A stretch of 64,000 nt of DNA from JAFGPL01 sp963781805 (GTDB lineage Bacteria; Bacteroidota; Bacteroidia; Bacteroidales; UBA10428). Shown in pieces: positions 37,308-48,300 of this stretch; position 1 is the stretch's first letter, and every line of letters begins with the position of its first letter. The translations under genes were made by a program, and so were the position numbers. The DNA is taken from contig CAWAHF010000004.1 in assembly GCA_963781805.1 (NCBI GenBank), forward strand, positions 2,604,001 to 2,668,000. Reading direction: 5' to 3'. Under the pieces are notes generated by a model. The model saw only the letters and a program-made list of their open reading frames with translations. It did not search any database and was not told where the DNA came from.

Positions 37308-38228
37308 TTATAGAAAATTTTCATTCATAAATTTGAATATCTCTTCTCTTTTGGGAGCAGAAGATTGAGCTCCGATTTTTGCAATGGATAAAGCAGCAGC
37401 TGCATTGGCAAATTTTACAGCTTCAAAAATATTCTTGTTTTCAGCAATGGCAACGGCCAGGGCTCCATTAAAAATATCACCGGCTGCAGTAGTATCCAAC
37501 GGATTAATTTTAAATCCCATCACCAGTTCAGAACCGCTGCTATCGAGTACCATAGCCCCCTTTGCTCCAAGCGTTATGATTACTTTGCTAACACCTTTTG
37601 AAAGCAGAATTTTTCCTGCATCTTCAGCTGAATCCTCATCCTCAACCCTGATTCCTGTGAGTATTTCTGCTTCCTGTTCGTTTGGCGTAAGAATCGATAT
37701 GGTTTTTAAAAAGGTAATGGGTAGCGATTGAGCAGGCGCCGGATTTACGATGACCTTTTTACCGTTATCTATGGCAAGCTTGGAAGCATATTCAAGCGTT
37801 TTCAATGGAACTTCAAGTTGCATAAGAACAATATCTGAATTTAAAATGGCCTGTTTTGCATTGATAATATCATATACCGACAAATTCATATTTGCTCCGG
37901 AAGCAACAGCTATTAAACTATGCCCATGCTCATCGGAAAATATTTCGGCAACTCCTGAAGGTAAATCATTATCCCTTACAACATTATCAGTATTAATTCC
38001 CTCCACTCTAAAGCTTTCAATGGCCCTTTCTCCAAACATATCATTTCCAACACGTGCTACAAAAATGATTTCTCCTCCGGCTCTGGCCGCAGCCACAGCC
38101 TGATTTGCTCCCTTCCCGCCGGATGCCGTATAAAATTTTCCTCCAAGTACTGTTTCACCGGTTTTTGGTAATCGGGGTACTTTGATTACCATATCGGTGT
38201 TAGAACTACCAATAACTACAATCTTCAT
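37308..38228 (-). CDS. rbsK: Ribokinase
   Basis: A 306-residue PfkB-family sugar kinase that phosphorylates D-ribose at O5. The N-terminal GSSNTDMV and GGKGANQAVAAARAGG (37-52) motifs and the C-terminal DTTAAGD at 245-251, with catalytic Asp251, match ribokinases well. No ribose transporter or RbsD gene is adjacent. A TAATTTTG element at 38264-38271 (minus) could be its -7 promoter box. It converges with the hydrolase gene over a shared terminator. Confidence 0.93.
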   Translation of the reverse strand: MKIVVIGSSNTDMVIKVPRLPKTGETVLGGKFYTASGGKGANQAVAAARAGGEIIFVARVGNDMFGERAIESFRVEGINTDNVVRDNDLPSGVAEIFSDEHGHSLIAVASGANMNLSVYDIINAKQAILNSDIVLMQLEVPLKTLEYASKLAIDNGKKVIVNPAPAQSLPITFLKTISILTPNEQEAEILTGIRVEDEDSAEDAGKILLSKGVSKVIITLGAKGAMVLDSSGSELVMGFKINPLDTTAAGDIFNGALAVAIAENKNIFEAVKFANAAAALSIAKIGAQSSAPKREEIFKFMNENFL

Positions 38229-38600
38229 ATTTCCCTAAATTAACTTTTGCACTCTCTAAAATACAAAATTAAACACCATTAAAATGAAGTGAAAGAATTA
38301 TTATTAACAATTTTGAAAATTTAGCAGTTCGAATATCACGAATTAATCATTTAATGATTTTCGTATTTATTGGAATGCCCTGCAACCTGTTTATTTGAAT
38401 TATTTTTAGTAAAAATTGGTAACTTAAATAAAATGGTTTTTAAATTTCAAACTGCTTAATTTTATGTTCATAACTAATTTATTTCGATTTGAAGATAAAT
38501 TAGTAAATTTTATAATCTGTGTAAATATCAGAATTACAAAAGATTGAGCAGTGAAACCAGCTATCTGAAACTAAAATTACATAAAAAATCCGTAGTGTCA
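38229..38600. other. Gene-free A/T-rich gap upstream of ribokinase
   Basis: About 370 bases of A/T-rich sequence between the divergent ribokinase gene and the membrane/HTH pair. It holds TAATTTTG (38264-38271, minus), a possible ribokinase -7 box. No reading frame of note and no RNA gene are seen. Confidence 0.45.
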
Positions 38601-38631
38601 TTTGTTTTTTACTAAATGTTAAGTATATTTG
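38601..38631 (+). promoter_or_regulatory. Strong Bacteroidota-type promoter for the membrane/HTH pair
   Basis: TTTG (38601-38604), spacer of 19 bases, TATATTTG (38624-38631): an exact match in both boxes. The predicted start site near 38638 gives a leader of about 28 bases to the ATG at 38666. Confidence 0.75.
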
Positions 38632-38665
38632 ACATATTGTAAAACTAATTTAACTTAATATACTA

Positions 38666-39085
38666 ATGAAAACGGATGCAAATACATACAGGTACAGAGG
38701 TTTTTTACCAAACTATTTTATTAAAATTGGAATAGGGGTGATAATTTTCTTTGTTGCATTCTTTATTTCAGGAATGATTTTCGAAGATTCTATTACGATT
38801 TCAAAAGAGATTATCGCAAGTATTGGGTTGGATGGAATAATCCTGGGATTATTATTGATAAGTCTGTCAAAAAGTAGGATTGAAGATGAGATGATTCTCG
38901 TTATCCGGTTGAGAGCATTTACCAAAGCATTCGTTGGTGGAGCAGTTTACGTAATTTCTTCAAGTATTACCTCATTGTTAACGAAGAATGAATTGCCGAT
39001 TAATCCCTACTCCTTAATTATTGTGGAATTAGTATTTTTTATCTGTTTATTTGAGATAGCGAAAAGAAAATTAAACAAATTATGA
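38666..39085 (+). CDS. Small four-helix membrane protein
   Basis: A 139-residue integral membrane protein with four predicted helices (about 17-38, 49-67, 84-105, 115-132) and a basic C-terminus (AKRKLNKL). No catalytic motif is seen. Its stop overlaps the start of an HTH regulator in the form ATGA, so the two are translationally coupled. In similar pairs, such a membrane protein may tune or be controlled by the HTH protein; the function is unknown. Confidence 0.8.
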   Translation: MKTDANTYRYRGFLPNYFIKIGIGVIIFFVAFFISGMIFEDSITISKEIIASIGLDGIILGLLLISLSKSRIEDEMILVIRLRAFTKAFVGGAVYVISSSITSLLTKNELPINPYSLIIVELVFFICLFEIAKRKLNKL

Positions 39086-39282
39086 AAAATTCCATCAAGG
39101 TTGAGCGTGCAAAAAGAGATATGACTCAGGAGAAATTGGCAGAACTTGTTGATGTATCTCGTCAGACTATCAATTTTGTAGAGAATAGCCGATATGTACC
39201 TTCTACGGTGCTTGCGTTGAAAATAGCCAGAATTTTTAATGTTTTGGTTAATGAACTGTTTACGCTTGAAGAAAATGATTAA
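39082..39282 (+). CDS. XRE/Cro-type HTH transcriptional regulator
   Basis: A 66-residue protein that is nearly all helix-turn-helix DNA-binding domain: MTQEKLAELVDVSRQTINFVE is the core, with the recognition helix SRQTINFVE. It belongs to the small YozG-like/HTH_3 regulators. It has no ligand domain. The start overlaps the stop of the membrane-protein gene (ATGA), showing coupling. It may autoregulate the pair through the promoter at 38601-38631, which is inference. Confidence 0.93.
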   Translation: MKNSIKVERAKRDMTQEKLAELVDVSRQTINFVENSRYVPSTVLALKIARIFNVLVNELFTLEEND

Positions 39283-39332
39283 AAGATAACCGGAATAATT
39301 ATATCCGAATAAATCAGCATAACCAAATTATT

Positions 39333-41453
39333 CTAAATGTTATTTTCTGTGAGCCCGCTTCTCTCCATCAGTGCATCAATGGTTGGTTCCTGTCCTCTGA
39401 ATTTAATATACAATTCCAATGGATTTTCTGATCCTCCTTTTGACAGGATATTTTGCCTGAAGGAATTAGCAGTTGCTTTATCAAATATGCCGTTTTTCCT
39501 GAAGAGCGAGAATGCATCAGCATCTAGCACTTCGGCCCATTTGTAACTATAATATCCTGCTCCATAACCTCCTGCAAATATGTGCGAAAATTGTGTACTT
39601 ATCAGGCAACCTTTAACGGGTGGAAAAAAATCGAGCGGAGCAACAACCTTTTTCTCAAATTCATCAACAGGCAATTTTACAGGTGAGGTTATCGAATGCC
39701 ATGCCATATCGTCAATAGCAAAGGTAAGTTGTCTTACAAATGAATAACCCGCAAGAAAATTACTGCTGTTTATGATATTGTTAAGAAGTGAGTCAGGCAT
39801 TTTTTCATCTGTTTTATAATGAATTGCCACCATATCCAGCCACTCTTTTTGCTGTGCCCAGTTTTCCATAATCTGTGAAGGAAGCTCAACAAAATCCCAA
39901 TATACATTGGTGCCGGAAAGACTACTGTATTTGCATTCAGACAGAATATAGTGCAATGAATGTCCGAACTCGTGAAGAAAAGTTGTAACCTGATCGTACG
40001 TTAGCAATGAAGGTTTCGATTCGGTGGGTTTGGTAAAATTAAATACCAGGGATACCTGAGGTCTGATATTTTTCCCATCTTTCATGTACTGATCTCTGAA
40101 ACTTGTTGCCCAGGCTCCACCCTGTTTGCTATCGCGCGGATAAAAGTCGAGATAAAGAACAGCCAGAAAACTACCATCTTTGTCATGTACTTCAAATGCT
40201 TTTACATCGGGATGATAGACAGGAATTTTATCATTTTCTTTGAATTGGATATCGTATAATCGGTTAGCTAAATCAAAAACACCTTTTTGCACATTCTCGA
40301 GCTTAAAGTAAGGACGCGTCATTTCATCATCAACATTGAATTTCTCCTTTTTTAATTTTTCGGAATAATACAACCAGTCCCATCGCTGTAATTCAAAATC
40401 AACACCAGTCCTTTTGGCATATTCCTGTACTTCGGCATACTCTTTTTTCGCAAAAGGCAATGAAGCTGCCAACATTTTCGTAAGAAATTCATTGACTCGT
40501 TTGGGTGTTTCTGCCATGCGCATTTCAAGAACATAATCTGCATATGTTTTATATCCCAGGAGATTTGCCAGCTGCAAACGCAGATCCACAATTTTTCGGA
40601 TGTTATCGCGGTTATCTTTATCGTTGCCATGAAAAGCCTTTGAATTATAAGCTTTATACATTTCCTCCCTCAATTTTCTGTTATCGGCGTATTGCATAAA
40701 CGGAAGAAAACTGGGAATCTGAAGTGTGAATACCCATCCTTCAAGATTTTTTGATTTTGCGGTCATGGCTGCAGCTTCAATGGCACTCTCCGGCAACCCT
40801 GTAAGGTCTTTATCGTTAGTAATTTGGAGCTGGTAGGCATTGGTTTCTGCCAGCACATTGTCATCAAAGGTCAGCGTTAATTTAGCCAGTTCGGTAGTAA
40901 TTTGTCTGAATTTTTCTTTATCCGGCGCATTCAGGTTAGCCCCTTGTCTGATGAAACCTTTATAGGTCTTATCTAGCAGGGTTTTCTGTTCAGTATCCAA
41001 CGGATAGCTATCCTTATATTCTACAACCCTATTTACCTTCTGAAATAACGCCTCATTTAAAAATATGTCGTTATAAAACTCAGTCAATTTGGGAGAAATC
41101 TCCTGTGCCAGCATTTGCATTGAATCACTGGTATTGGCACCATTCAGGTTGAAAAATATGCTGCTGATCCGATTTAATCTTTCCCCGGCCCGGTCTAGCG
41201 CTTCAATAGTATTTGCAAAGTCAGGTTGAGCCGGATTGGCAATGATACTATCTATCTCAACTTTGGCCTCTTTTATAGCACTGTCAATTGCCGGGAGATA
41301 ATTGTCCAGTTTTATTTGATCAAAAGGAACAACCTGATAGGGAGTTTTGAACTCACTTAGCAATACATTTCCATTTTCCATCTTACTATTTCGATTACAA
41401 GAGATTATGACAAAGTATATTAAAATCAAAAGGATCAAGGATATTTTTTTCAT
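39333..41453 (-). CDS. M3-family zinc metallopeptidase, lipoprotein (Dcp/oligopeptidase A type)
   Basis: A 706-residue peptidase with the thermolysin-like zinc motif HEFGH (in TTFLHEFGHSLH, near 486-497) and a downstream Glu in YWDFVELPSQIMENW. The N-terminus is a lipoprotein signal: hydrophobic stretch then IISC with Cys19 to be lipidated, so the mature enzyme is membrane-anchored in the envelope. Family members cleave short peptides (dipeptidyl carboxypeptidase or oligopeptidase A activity). It follows secA by 190 bases with an inverted repeat between. Confidence 0.93.
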   Translation of the reverse strand: MKKISLILLILIYFVIISCNRNSKMENGNVLLSEFKTPYQVVPFDQIKLDNYLPAIDSAIKEAKVEIDSIIANPAQPDFANTIEALDRAGERLNRISSIFFNLNGANTSDSMQMLAQEISPKLTEFYNDIFLNEALFQKVNRVVEYKDSYPLDTEQKTLLDKTYKGFIRQGANLNAPDKEKFRQITTELAKLTLTFDDNVLAETNAYQLQITNDKDLTGLPESAIEAAAMTAKSKNLEGWVFTLQIPSFLPFMQYADNRKLREEMYKAYNSKAFHGNDKDNRDNIRKIVDLRLQLANLLGYKTYADYVLEMRMAETPKRVNEFLTKMLAASLPFAKKEYAEVQEYAKRTGVDFELQRWDWLYYSEKLKKEKFNVDDEMTRPYFKLENVQKGVFDLANRLYDIQFKENDKIPVYHPDVKAFEVHDKDGSFLAVLYLDFYPRDSKQGGAWATSFRDQYMKDGKNIRPQVSLVFNFTKPTESKPSLLTYDQVTTFLHEFGHSLHYILSECKYSSLSGTNVYWDFVELPSQIMENWAQQKEWLDMVAIHYKTDEKMPDSLLNNIINSSNFLAGYSFVRQLTFAIDDMAWHSITSPVKLPVDEFEKKVVAPLDFFPPVKGCLISTQFSHIFAGGYGAGYYSYKWAEVLDADAFSLFRKNGIFDKATANSFRQNILSKGGSENPLELYIKFRGQEPTIDALMERSGLTENNI

Positions 41454-41540
41454 AGGATAGTGATTATTGATTTATGAAAGCAATAATACTTCAAATAACT
41501 ACCTTTTACAAACTAAAAATACTTGTTAAGTATATGATTT

Positions 41541-41564
41541 ATATCATATTTAATAATATGATAT
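41541..41564. repeat. AT-only 10-bp inverted repeat upstream of the M3 peptidase
   Basis: ATATCATATT, TAAT, AATATGATAT is a perfect 10-bp stem. A further half-site ATATGAT lies at 41532-41538, so the motif ATATGAT occurs three times in alternate orientation. It lies between the secA stop and the peptidase start. No U-run follows on the minus strand, so it looks more like an operator than a terminator. Confidence 0.5.
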
Positions 41565-41643
41565 TTATTTTAGTTATGAAAACAATTTCTTCTGAAAAGT
41601 TTTAAAACGAAACTAAACATACTAGCCGGATTTCATATAAGAA

Positions 41644-44600
41644 TTAAATCTGGGCTCCAACCTCGGGTCTTCCATGACACTGTTTGTATTTTTTACCGCT
41701 TCCACAGGGGCAGGGATCATTTCTTCCAACCTTTTTTTCGACTCTTACCGGTTGAACTTGTTGATCTTTTTTCGCAGCGCCCTCTTTATTATCGTTTAAG
41801 GAAGATCCATATTCGCTTTTTGACGCTTCCATTTTACTCATATCCAGTCGCTTAGGTGCTTGTCCTCGTTGAATTTGAGAGGAATCTCTTATCGGAATAT
41901 GTCCCTTCATAAGGATACCAACCACCTCTTTATTGATTAGATCCAGCATTGTTTTGAATATTTCATACGATTCCAGCTTGTATATTAACAAAGGATCTTT
42001 TTGTTCGTACGTGGCACTTTGTACCGCCTGCTTCAGGTCATCCAGTTCACGAAGATTCTCTTTCCAGGCTTCATCAATGGTGTAAAGTGAAATGGCTTTT
42101 TCGTAAGCATTCACAAGTTCAATTCCCTGTGTGTTATATGCCTTTTCAAGATTGGTAAGGATATTGTATGTTTTAACAGCGTCTGTAATCGGAACTACGA
42201 TATTTTCATAAACTTTCCCCTGCTTTTCAAAAACATCTTTTATTACGGGATAAGCCTGTTTGGCTATCTGTTCCTGTTTACGTTTATATGTTTCTCTTAA
42301 TGCACTGAATAACCGATCCACAATCTCCTCAGGGTTAATCTTAAGAAATTCATTTGCACTCAATTCGGGTTCAATAGATAATATTCGCAAAACTTCCAAC
42401 TTGAATTCCTCGTAATCGACTGTACCGTATAGCTGCGTAACAACACTGTTACAAACATCAAACATCATATCGGCAATATCAATCTGTATCCTGTCTCCGA
42501 ACAGTGCATGGCGACGTTTGGTATAAATCTGTGTTCGCTGCATGTTCATAACATCGTCGTATTCAAGCAAACGCTTACGTATACCAAAGTTATTTTCTTC
42601 AACCTTTCTCTGAGCTCTTTCAATAGAACGGGTAATCATACTATGCTGGATAACTTCACCTTCTTTTAACCCCAAGCGGTCCATGAGCGATGCAATACGG
42701 TCAGAACCAAACAATCGCATTAAATCGTCCTCAAGTGATACATAAAACTGGGAAGTACCGGGATCTCCCTGTCTTCCTGATCTTCCCCGTAACTGACGGT
42801 CGACACGACGTGATTCATGTCTTTCGGTACCTATAATCGCGAGTCCGCCGGCTTTTCTGGTCTCAGGCGTCAGTTTAATATCCGTTCCTCTACCCGCCAT
42901 ATTTGTAGCGATGGTAACTGTTCCGGGCTTACCGGCATCAGCAACTATTTCTGCTTCACGCTGATGAAGTTTGGCATTAAGTACGTTATGTTTGATCCCT
43001 CTTATTTTTAACATCCGGCTTAACAATTCAGAAATTTCAACTGATGTTGTACCCACCAGAATAGGTCGTCCGGCTTTAACCAGGGCGACAATTTCATCGA
43101 TCACGGCATTATACTTTTCACGTTTGGTTTTATATACGAGATCCTCCCTGTCATCCCTGATAATGGGCTTATTTGTAGGGATTACAACAACATCGAGTTT
43201 ATAAATATTCCATAGTTCACCCGCTTCTGTTTCAGCGGTTCCTGTCATTCCAGCCAGCTTATGGTACATTCTGAAATAATTCTGTAGTGTAACTGTTGCG
43301 AATGTTTGGGTTGCGGCTTCAATCTTAACATGTTCCTTGGCTTCGATAGCCTGGTGTAATCCTTCAGAATATCTACGGCCTTCCATAATACGGCCTGTTT
43401 GTTCATCAACAATTTTCACCTTATTGTCGATAACAACATATTCAACATCTTTCTCAAACAAACTATATGCTTTCAATAATTGGTTAACAGTATGTATCCG
43501 ATCCGATTTGATCGCATAATCCTGCAAAAGCTTATCTTTTTTTTCAAGGATTTCAAGATGACTTAAATCTGAATGCTCCAACTCCGCTACTTCTGAACCT
43601 ATATCAGGCATAACAAAAAAATGAGGATCTTCAGAATCTGCGGTAATCAAATCGATACCTTTATCTGTAAGTTCAACTGAATTTTGTTTTTCGTCAATAA
43701 TAAAAAACAGATCATCAGTGACCTTGTGCATGTTTTTATTATTATCCTGCATATAAAAATTTTCAGTTTTCAGCAACAACGCTTTATTACCCTGTTCACT
43801 TAAAAACTTGATGAGGGGTTTGTTTTTAGGTAGTCCCTTAAATGCCTGAAGTAATTTAAATGCCCCGTTTTCAGAATCTTTTTCATTAAGAAGCTTTTTT
43901 GATTCAGCAAGGTAATCTGTAACCAGCTTACGCTGGGCATTCACCAGTTTTTCAACCCTGGGTTTTAAGTCTTCATATTCCTGGTTTTCACCCCTTGGTA
44001 CCGGACCGGATATGATCAAAGGAGTTCTGGCATCGTCAATTAAAACCGAATCCACTTCGTCAACGATTGCATAATGGTGTTTTCGTTGGACCAAATCCTG
44101 TGGGGTCAGGGCCATATTATCCCTAAGGTAATCAAAACCGAATTCGTTATTTGTACCAAATGTTATATCAGCCAGGTAAGCTTTTCGCCGGCTTTCGGAA
44201 TTTGGCTGATGTTTATCTATACAGTCGACAGAAAGACCGTGAAATTCATAAATCGGTCCCATCCATTCCGAGTCACGTTTTGCCAGGTAGTCATTCACAG
44301 TAACTATATGAACACCTTTACCCGCGAGAGCGTTAAGAAAAACCGGCAGGGTAGCAACAACTGTTTTTCCTTCCCCGGTAGCCATTTCGGCAATTTTACC
44401 TTCGTGCAAAACCATTCCTCCAATAAGCTGTACATCATAATGCACCATATCCCATTTTATTTCATTCCCCCCGGCCATCCATGTGCTCGAATATCTTACC
44501 TTATCGCCAATAATCTGCACACTGTCACGTTTTGCTGCCAAATCTCTGTCAAAGTCTGTTGCTGTGGCTTCAAGATATTCCTGGTCATTAAATCTTCGTG

Positions 44601-44961
44601 CCGTTTCTTTGACAATGGCAAATGCTTCGGGAAGTAAGTTGTTCAGTACTTCTTCAAGTTTCGAATCGATTTCTTTTTCAATTTTGTCTATCTCGTTATA
44701 TATTTTCTCAATTTCATCTATTTCAGGTCTTTCTGTTTCAATACGTTCCCTTAAATCAGAAATTTTATCCTCCTCAACTTTTATATACTCTTTAATGCGT
44801 TGTTTTAATTCAATAGTCTTTGCCCGAAGTTGATCATTCGTCAAATCGACCACCTTTGTATATTCTTCTCTTATTTTAGCCAGGGTAGGTAAAATGACTT
44901 TGATGTCCCTGTCAGATTTATTACCAAAGAATTTTTTAATTATATCGTTTACTATCGCCAT
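41644..44961 (-). CDS. secA: Preprotein translocase ATPase SecA
   Basis: ATPase motor that pushes unfolded preproteins through SecYEG. The 1105 residues are longer than E. coli SecA because of insertions common in Bacteroidota. Walker A region MATGEGKTVVA is near 190-200, DEVDSVLIDDARTPL near 297-311, the RGRSGRQGDPG helicase block near 728-738, and the C-terminal zinc-binding SEC-C motif GRNDPCPCGSGKKYKQCHG near 1080-1098. The start is an ATG. It supplies the Sec step used by the T9SS cargo encoded here. Confidence 0.98.
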   Translation of the reverse strand: MAIVNDIIKKFFGNKSDRDIKVILPTLAKIREEYTKVVDLTNDQLRAKTIELKQRIKEYIKVEEDKISDLRERIETERPEIDEIEKIYNEIDKIEKEIDSKLEEVLNNLLPEAFAIVKETARRFNDQEYLEATATDFDRDLAAKRDSVQIIGDKVRYSSTWMAGGNEIKWDMVHYDVQLIGGMVLHEGKIAEMATGEGKTVVATLPVFLNALAGKGVHIVTVNDYLAKRDSEWMGPIYEFHGLSVDCIDKHQPNSESRRKAYLADITFGTNNEFGFDYLRDNMALTPQDLVQRKHHYAIVDEVDSVLIDDARTPLIISGPVPRGENQEYEDLKPRVEKLVNAQRKLVTDYLAESKKLLNEKDSENGAFKLLQAFKGLPKNKPLIKFLSEQGNKALLLKTENFYMQDNNKNMHKVTDDLFFIIDEKQNSVELTDKGIDLITADSEDPHFFVMPDIGSEVAELEHSDLSHLEILEKKDKLLQDYAIKSDRIHTVNQLLKAYSLFEKDVEYVVIDNKVKIVDEQTGRIMEGRRYSEGLHQAIEAKEHVKIEAATQTFATVTLQNYFRMYHKLAGMTGTAETEAGELWNIYKLDVVVIPTNKPIIRDDREDLVYKTKREKYNAVIDEIVALVKAGRPILVGTTSVEISELLSRMLKIRGIKHNVLNAKLHQREAEIVADAGKPGTVTIATNMAGRGTDIKLTPETRKAGGLAIIGTERHESRRVDRQLRGRSGRQGDPGTSQFYVSLEDDLMRLFGSDRIASLMDRLGLKEGEVIQHSMITRSIERAQRKVEENNFGIRKRLLEYDDVMNMQRTQIYTKRRHALFGDRIQIDIADMMFDVCNSVVTQLYGTVDYEEFKLEVLRILSIEPELSANEFLKINPEEIVDRLFSALRETYKRKQEQIAKQAYPVIKDVFEKQGKVYENIVVPITDAVKTYNILTNLEKAYNTQGIELVNAYEKAISLYTIDEAWKENLRELDDLKQAVQSATYEQKDPLLIYKLESYEIFKTMLDLINKEVVGILMKGHIPIRDSSQIQRGQAPKRLDMSKMEASKSEYGSSLNDNKEGAAKKDQQVQPVRVEKKVGRNDPCPCGSGKKYKQCHGRPEVGAQI

Positions 44962-45339
44962 CTGATTGATTATTTATTATGCAATATTATAAATTCAAAT
45001 TGTCAACCTAAAAATTTATTGTAAAAAAGGCAGCAAATATAGTTCCAATTATCAATTTTTCTATTCAGGATTCATGATTATGCCGATTTGTCAGGAATGA
45101 AATTTTAATTAGTCATTTAGATGATAAAGAATTGGTAATTGATTTTGAATTTTTTAAAGATTTTTATAAATTGTTGAGGAATTGAAAGATGTACTTTAAT
45201 ATGCAGGACATATTATTACTTTGTAAAATAACGTCAGTTGTATTATAACTAATTGATTATCTAATCGTGAAACACTCAATACCTATAATAAAAATCGGAA
45301 TAATTACTAATTATGGTCATCCACCTGAATACCTGAAAT
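44962..45339. other. Divergent intergenic region with secA -7 element
   Basis: About 380 A/T-rich bases. On the minus strand, TATATTTG at 45034-45041 matches the TAnnTTTG -7 box and would give secA a leader of about 65 bases; no TTG sits at the ideal -33 distance. For the plus-strand phosphatase gene only a weak box (TTACTTTG near 45216) is seen. No RNA gene or reading frame. Confidence 0.45.
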
Positions 45340-48300
45340 ATGAAAACGAACCCTATTGAAAAACTTTCAATTGGAATTATAGCTTTTTTAAGTCTTTGCT
45401 ATTACAATAATAATACCATACAAAAACTTGAAATAAACGGAATTGTTACACATAATGGTAAACCGGTTGGAAATACATTAATCAGCATTTATCAGGATTC
45501 TTCAACTGTAGATCAAATATTTAGTAAAAGAAACGGCAGATTTGACATATTTCTTGATTATCAAAAAGAATTTAGTATTGAATTTTCTAAAGAAGGTTTT
45601 GTTACAAAACAAATTATTATTTCAACAGTAGTACCTGAAAAAACCAGATTGGAGGGTGGCGCCGGATTTTATGATTTAAATGTGGATATGGTGGAGATGA
45701 TTCATGGATTGAATACAAAAGTATTTGATCATCCGGTTACTAAGTATGTTTTCGATCCTGAATCTTTTTTTTATATAAGGGATAAGATATATGAAAACAG
45801 GATTTCAGCAGATTTGGCAAAAGTAAATGCTCAGATTAAAGTTCTGAAACAACAGGAATGTCAGAAATATATTAAATCGGGGGATGAATTGCTTGCAAAA
45901 AAGGAATATGAAAATGCCTGGAGCGCATATACAAAAGCCCTGAGTTATAATCCTGATGAAACCTACCCGGCCGCCCAGCTAAAAAAGGTAAAAAAATTAA
46001 TTAAATCTGAAGTATCGAATGATGAGGGATATTCGAATGCAGTTGCAAAAGCAGACAATTATTATCACAATAATGAATATCAACTGGCTGCCGAATATTA
46101 TGAAAAATCGCTTATTTACATACCGAAAGAAATTTATCCTTCAGACAAACTTGCAGAAATTGACTCCCTTAACTCAAGCGTCTTTTTAGAGAAAAGAAGA
46201 GCCTATGAAAATGAAATCTCAAATGTCAAAGGATTCCTGGCAGTTCAGGATTACCTTTCAGCTCAATCAAGTCTGCGGAAAGCCTTAGATATACTACCGG
46301 ATGATTCCTATGCTGCTGATAAGTTAATTGAAACAGATAAACTGGTTAATGCTCAACAACAGAAGGAGGAAGCACAACATAAGAAAAAGCTGGCAACAGA
46401 AGACAGCATATACCATCAGAGAATTGTGCAGGCTGATTCACTTTTATTGACAGATAATCTCCAGACAGCATTAAACGCATACGAGCTTGCCTCCGGTTTA
46501 AAACCTGATGAGAAATATCCGGTTGAAAAAATTGAGGAGATTAATAAAAAAATGGAAAAACGACCTGATGTTGAAAAAAATATCAGCCAACTGCAGGAAA
46601 AACCGATTGCTAAATTGGAACCTGCCAACTTCGGGAAGAATACAAGTTCCACATCTGTTCCTGAATCGGATAAGGGCGGGGATAAAAAGAATACCAAAAC
46701 ACTTGCTTCTGTCGAAAATAAAACCCTTCAAAAAGATACGGGAAAGACCGAAATATTAACCCCGGGTGAAAAAAATACTGATGTAGCAAAGAAAGAACCA
46801 GTTTCGGAAATCAGATTAGAAAAAAAGGCAAGTTCGTACCTGGAAGAAGCGAAGCGGAAAGAAAATGAAGGTGAAGCAGGAGCAGCCTCTGAAATTTATA
46901 ATGATGTTGGAAATCTTTATCACGATAATAACCGTATAGGTAAAGCGCTTGAATATTATGAAAAGTCATTGGAAATCAAAGAAAAGACCGGTGATACGCT
47001 TGGCATTCCACTAGTATTGAGTGATATGGCCTCCGCGTTATATGACACTGGAAAATACCAGGGGGCCATTGAAAAATATAATGAAGCCTATGAGTTGACC
47101 AAACGAATGGGTGATAAAAAAATTTCAGCAATTATTCTGAACAACATTGCACAGGTATATGAAAATACATATCAGTATGACAATGCATTGAATTTTTACC
47201 AAAAATCTGTAGAACTCACAAATACATTGAATAATAAAAATGAGGCTGCTGTTTTATATGAAAAGATCGCAGATGTTCATTTTGAAAAGAATGAATTTGA
47301 TAAAGCAATTGAGAATCTACAGCAAACACTTCAGATAGATCAGGAACTAAAGGATGAAGGCAAAGTAGGAGCCACATTTAACAATCTTGGAATTGCCTAT
47401 CAAAGCCTCGGACAAAAAGAAGAAGCGCTGGATTATTATGAAAAATCATTGGATATTACAGAAAAACAAGGAGATAAATTACAGGTATCCATTGCCTTAA
47501 ATAATATAGGTAATGTTAATTTCGATTGGCAGAAATTTAACAAAGCAATTGAATACTATGAAAAATCGATAAAACTAAAGGAGGATATTGATTATAAAAC
47601 CGGTCTGGCATTGTCTTTCCATAATTTAGGAAATGCGTATAAGGCATTGAAAGACTATCCGCTGGCACTGAATTTTTATCAAAAAAGTAACAATCTGGCA
47701 AAAGAGATTAATTACCAGGAAGTTATTGCAAGAAATTACAGAGCTTTTTCCGATATATATTCTACTACAAAGGATTACAAAAATGCATTTGAATATCAAA
47801 AATTATTTTCAGATTCAAAAATTTCGATACACGATGAAAGGATTCAACTTCCGGAAAAGATTAGCACACAGCAGGTATCCACCGACAAATTAATGATAGC
47901 CTCGCTGCAACGGCAGATACAAAGACAAAAATTGCTGGCCGAACTTGAAGCCAGTCAAAAACAAAAAGAGTTAGAAATAAAAAATATGGCGCTGGAAAAT
48001 CAGCAGGCTAAACTCAGGCGCTTGCGGGTATTATTTATCTCCTCAGGTTTAATCATATTTTTAATTGCCGGACTATTGTTTACGCTCTATAAACAATTCA
48101 TACAAAAAAAGAAAGCCAATAAAGCATTGATTGAAAAGAACAATCTAATCAGTTTTCAGAAGCAGCAAATAACCGATAGTATCAGGTACGCAAGCAAAAT
48201 TCAGAAAGCAGTGCTTCCTCCGAAAGAAATTTTAACCAGCATCATACCACAGCATTTTATCCTCAATAAACCGCGGGATATTGTAAGCGGGGATTACTAC

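Noticed and set aside
38325..38338. T-loop-like string GTTCGAAT, as in a tRNA gene
   Set aside because: No matching acceptor, D or anticodon stems are found within 80 bases on either side, and no CCA end.
44074..44637. 187-codon plus-strand frame inside secA
   Set aside because: It lies wholly within secA on the opposite strand, with a His/Cys/Phe-rich composition typical of antisense shadow frames.
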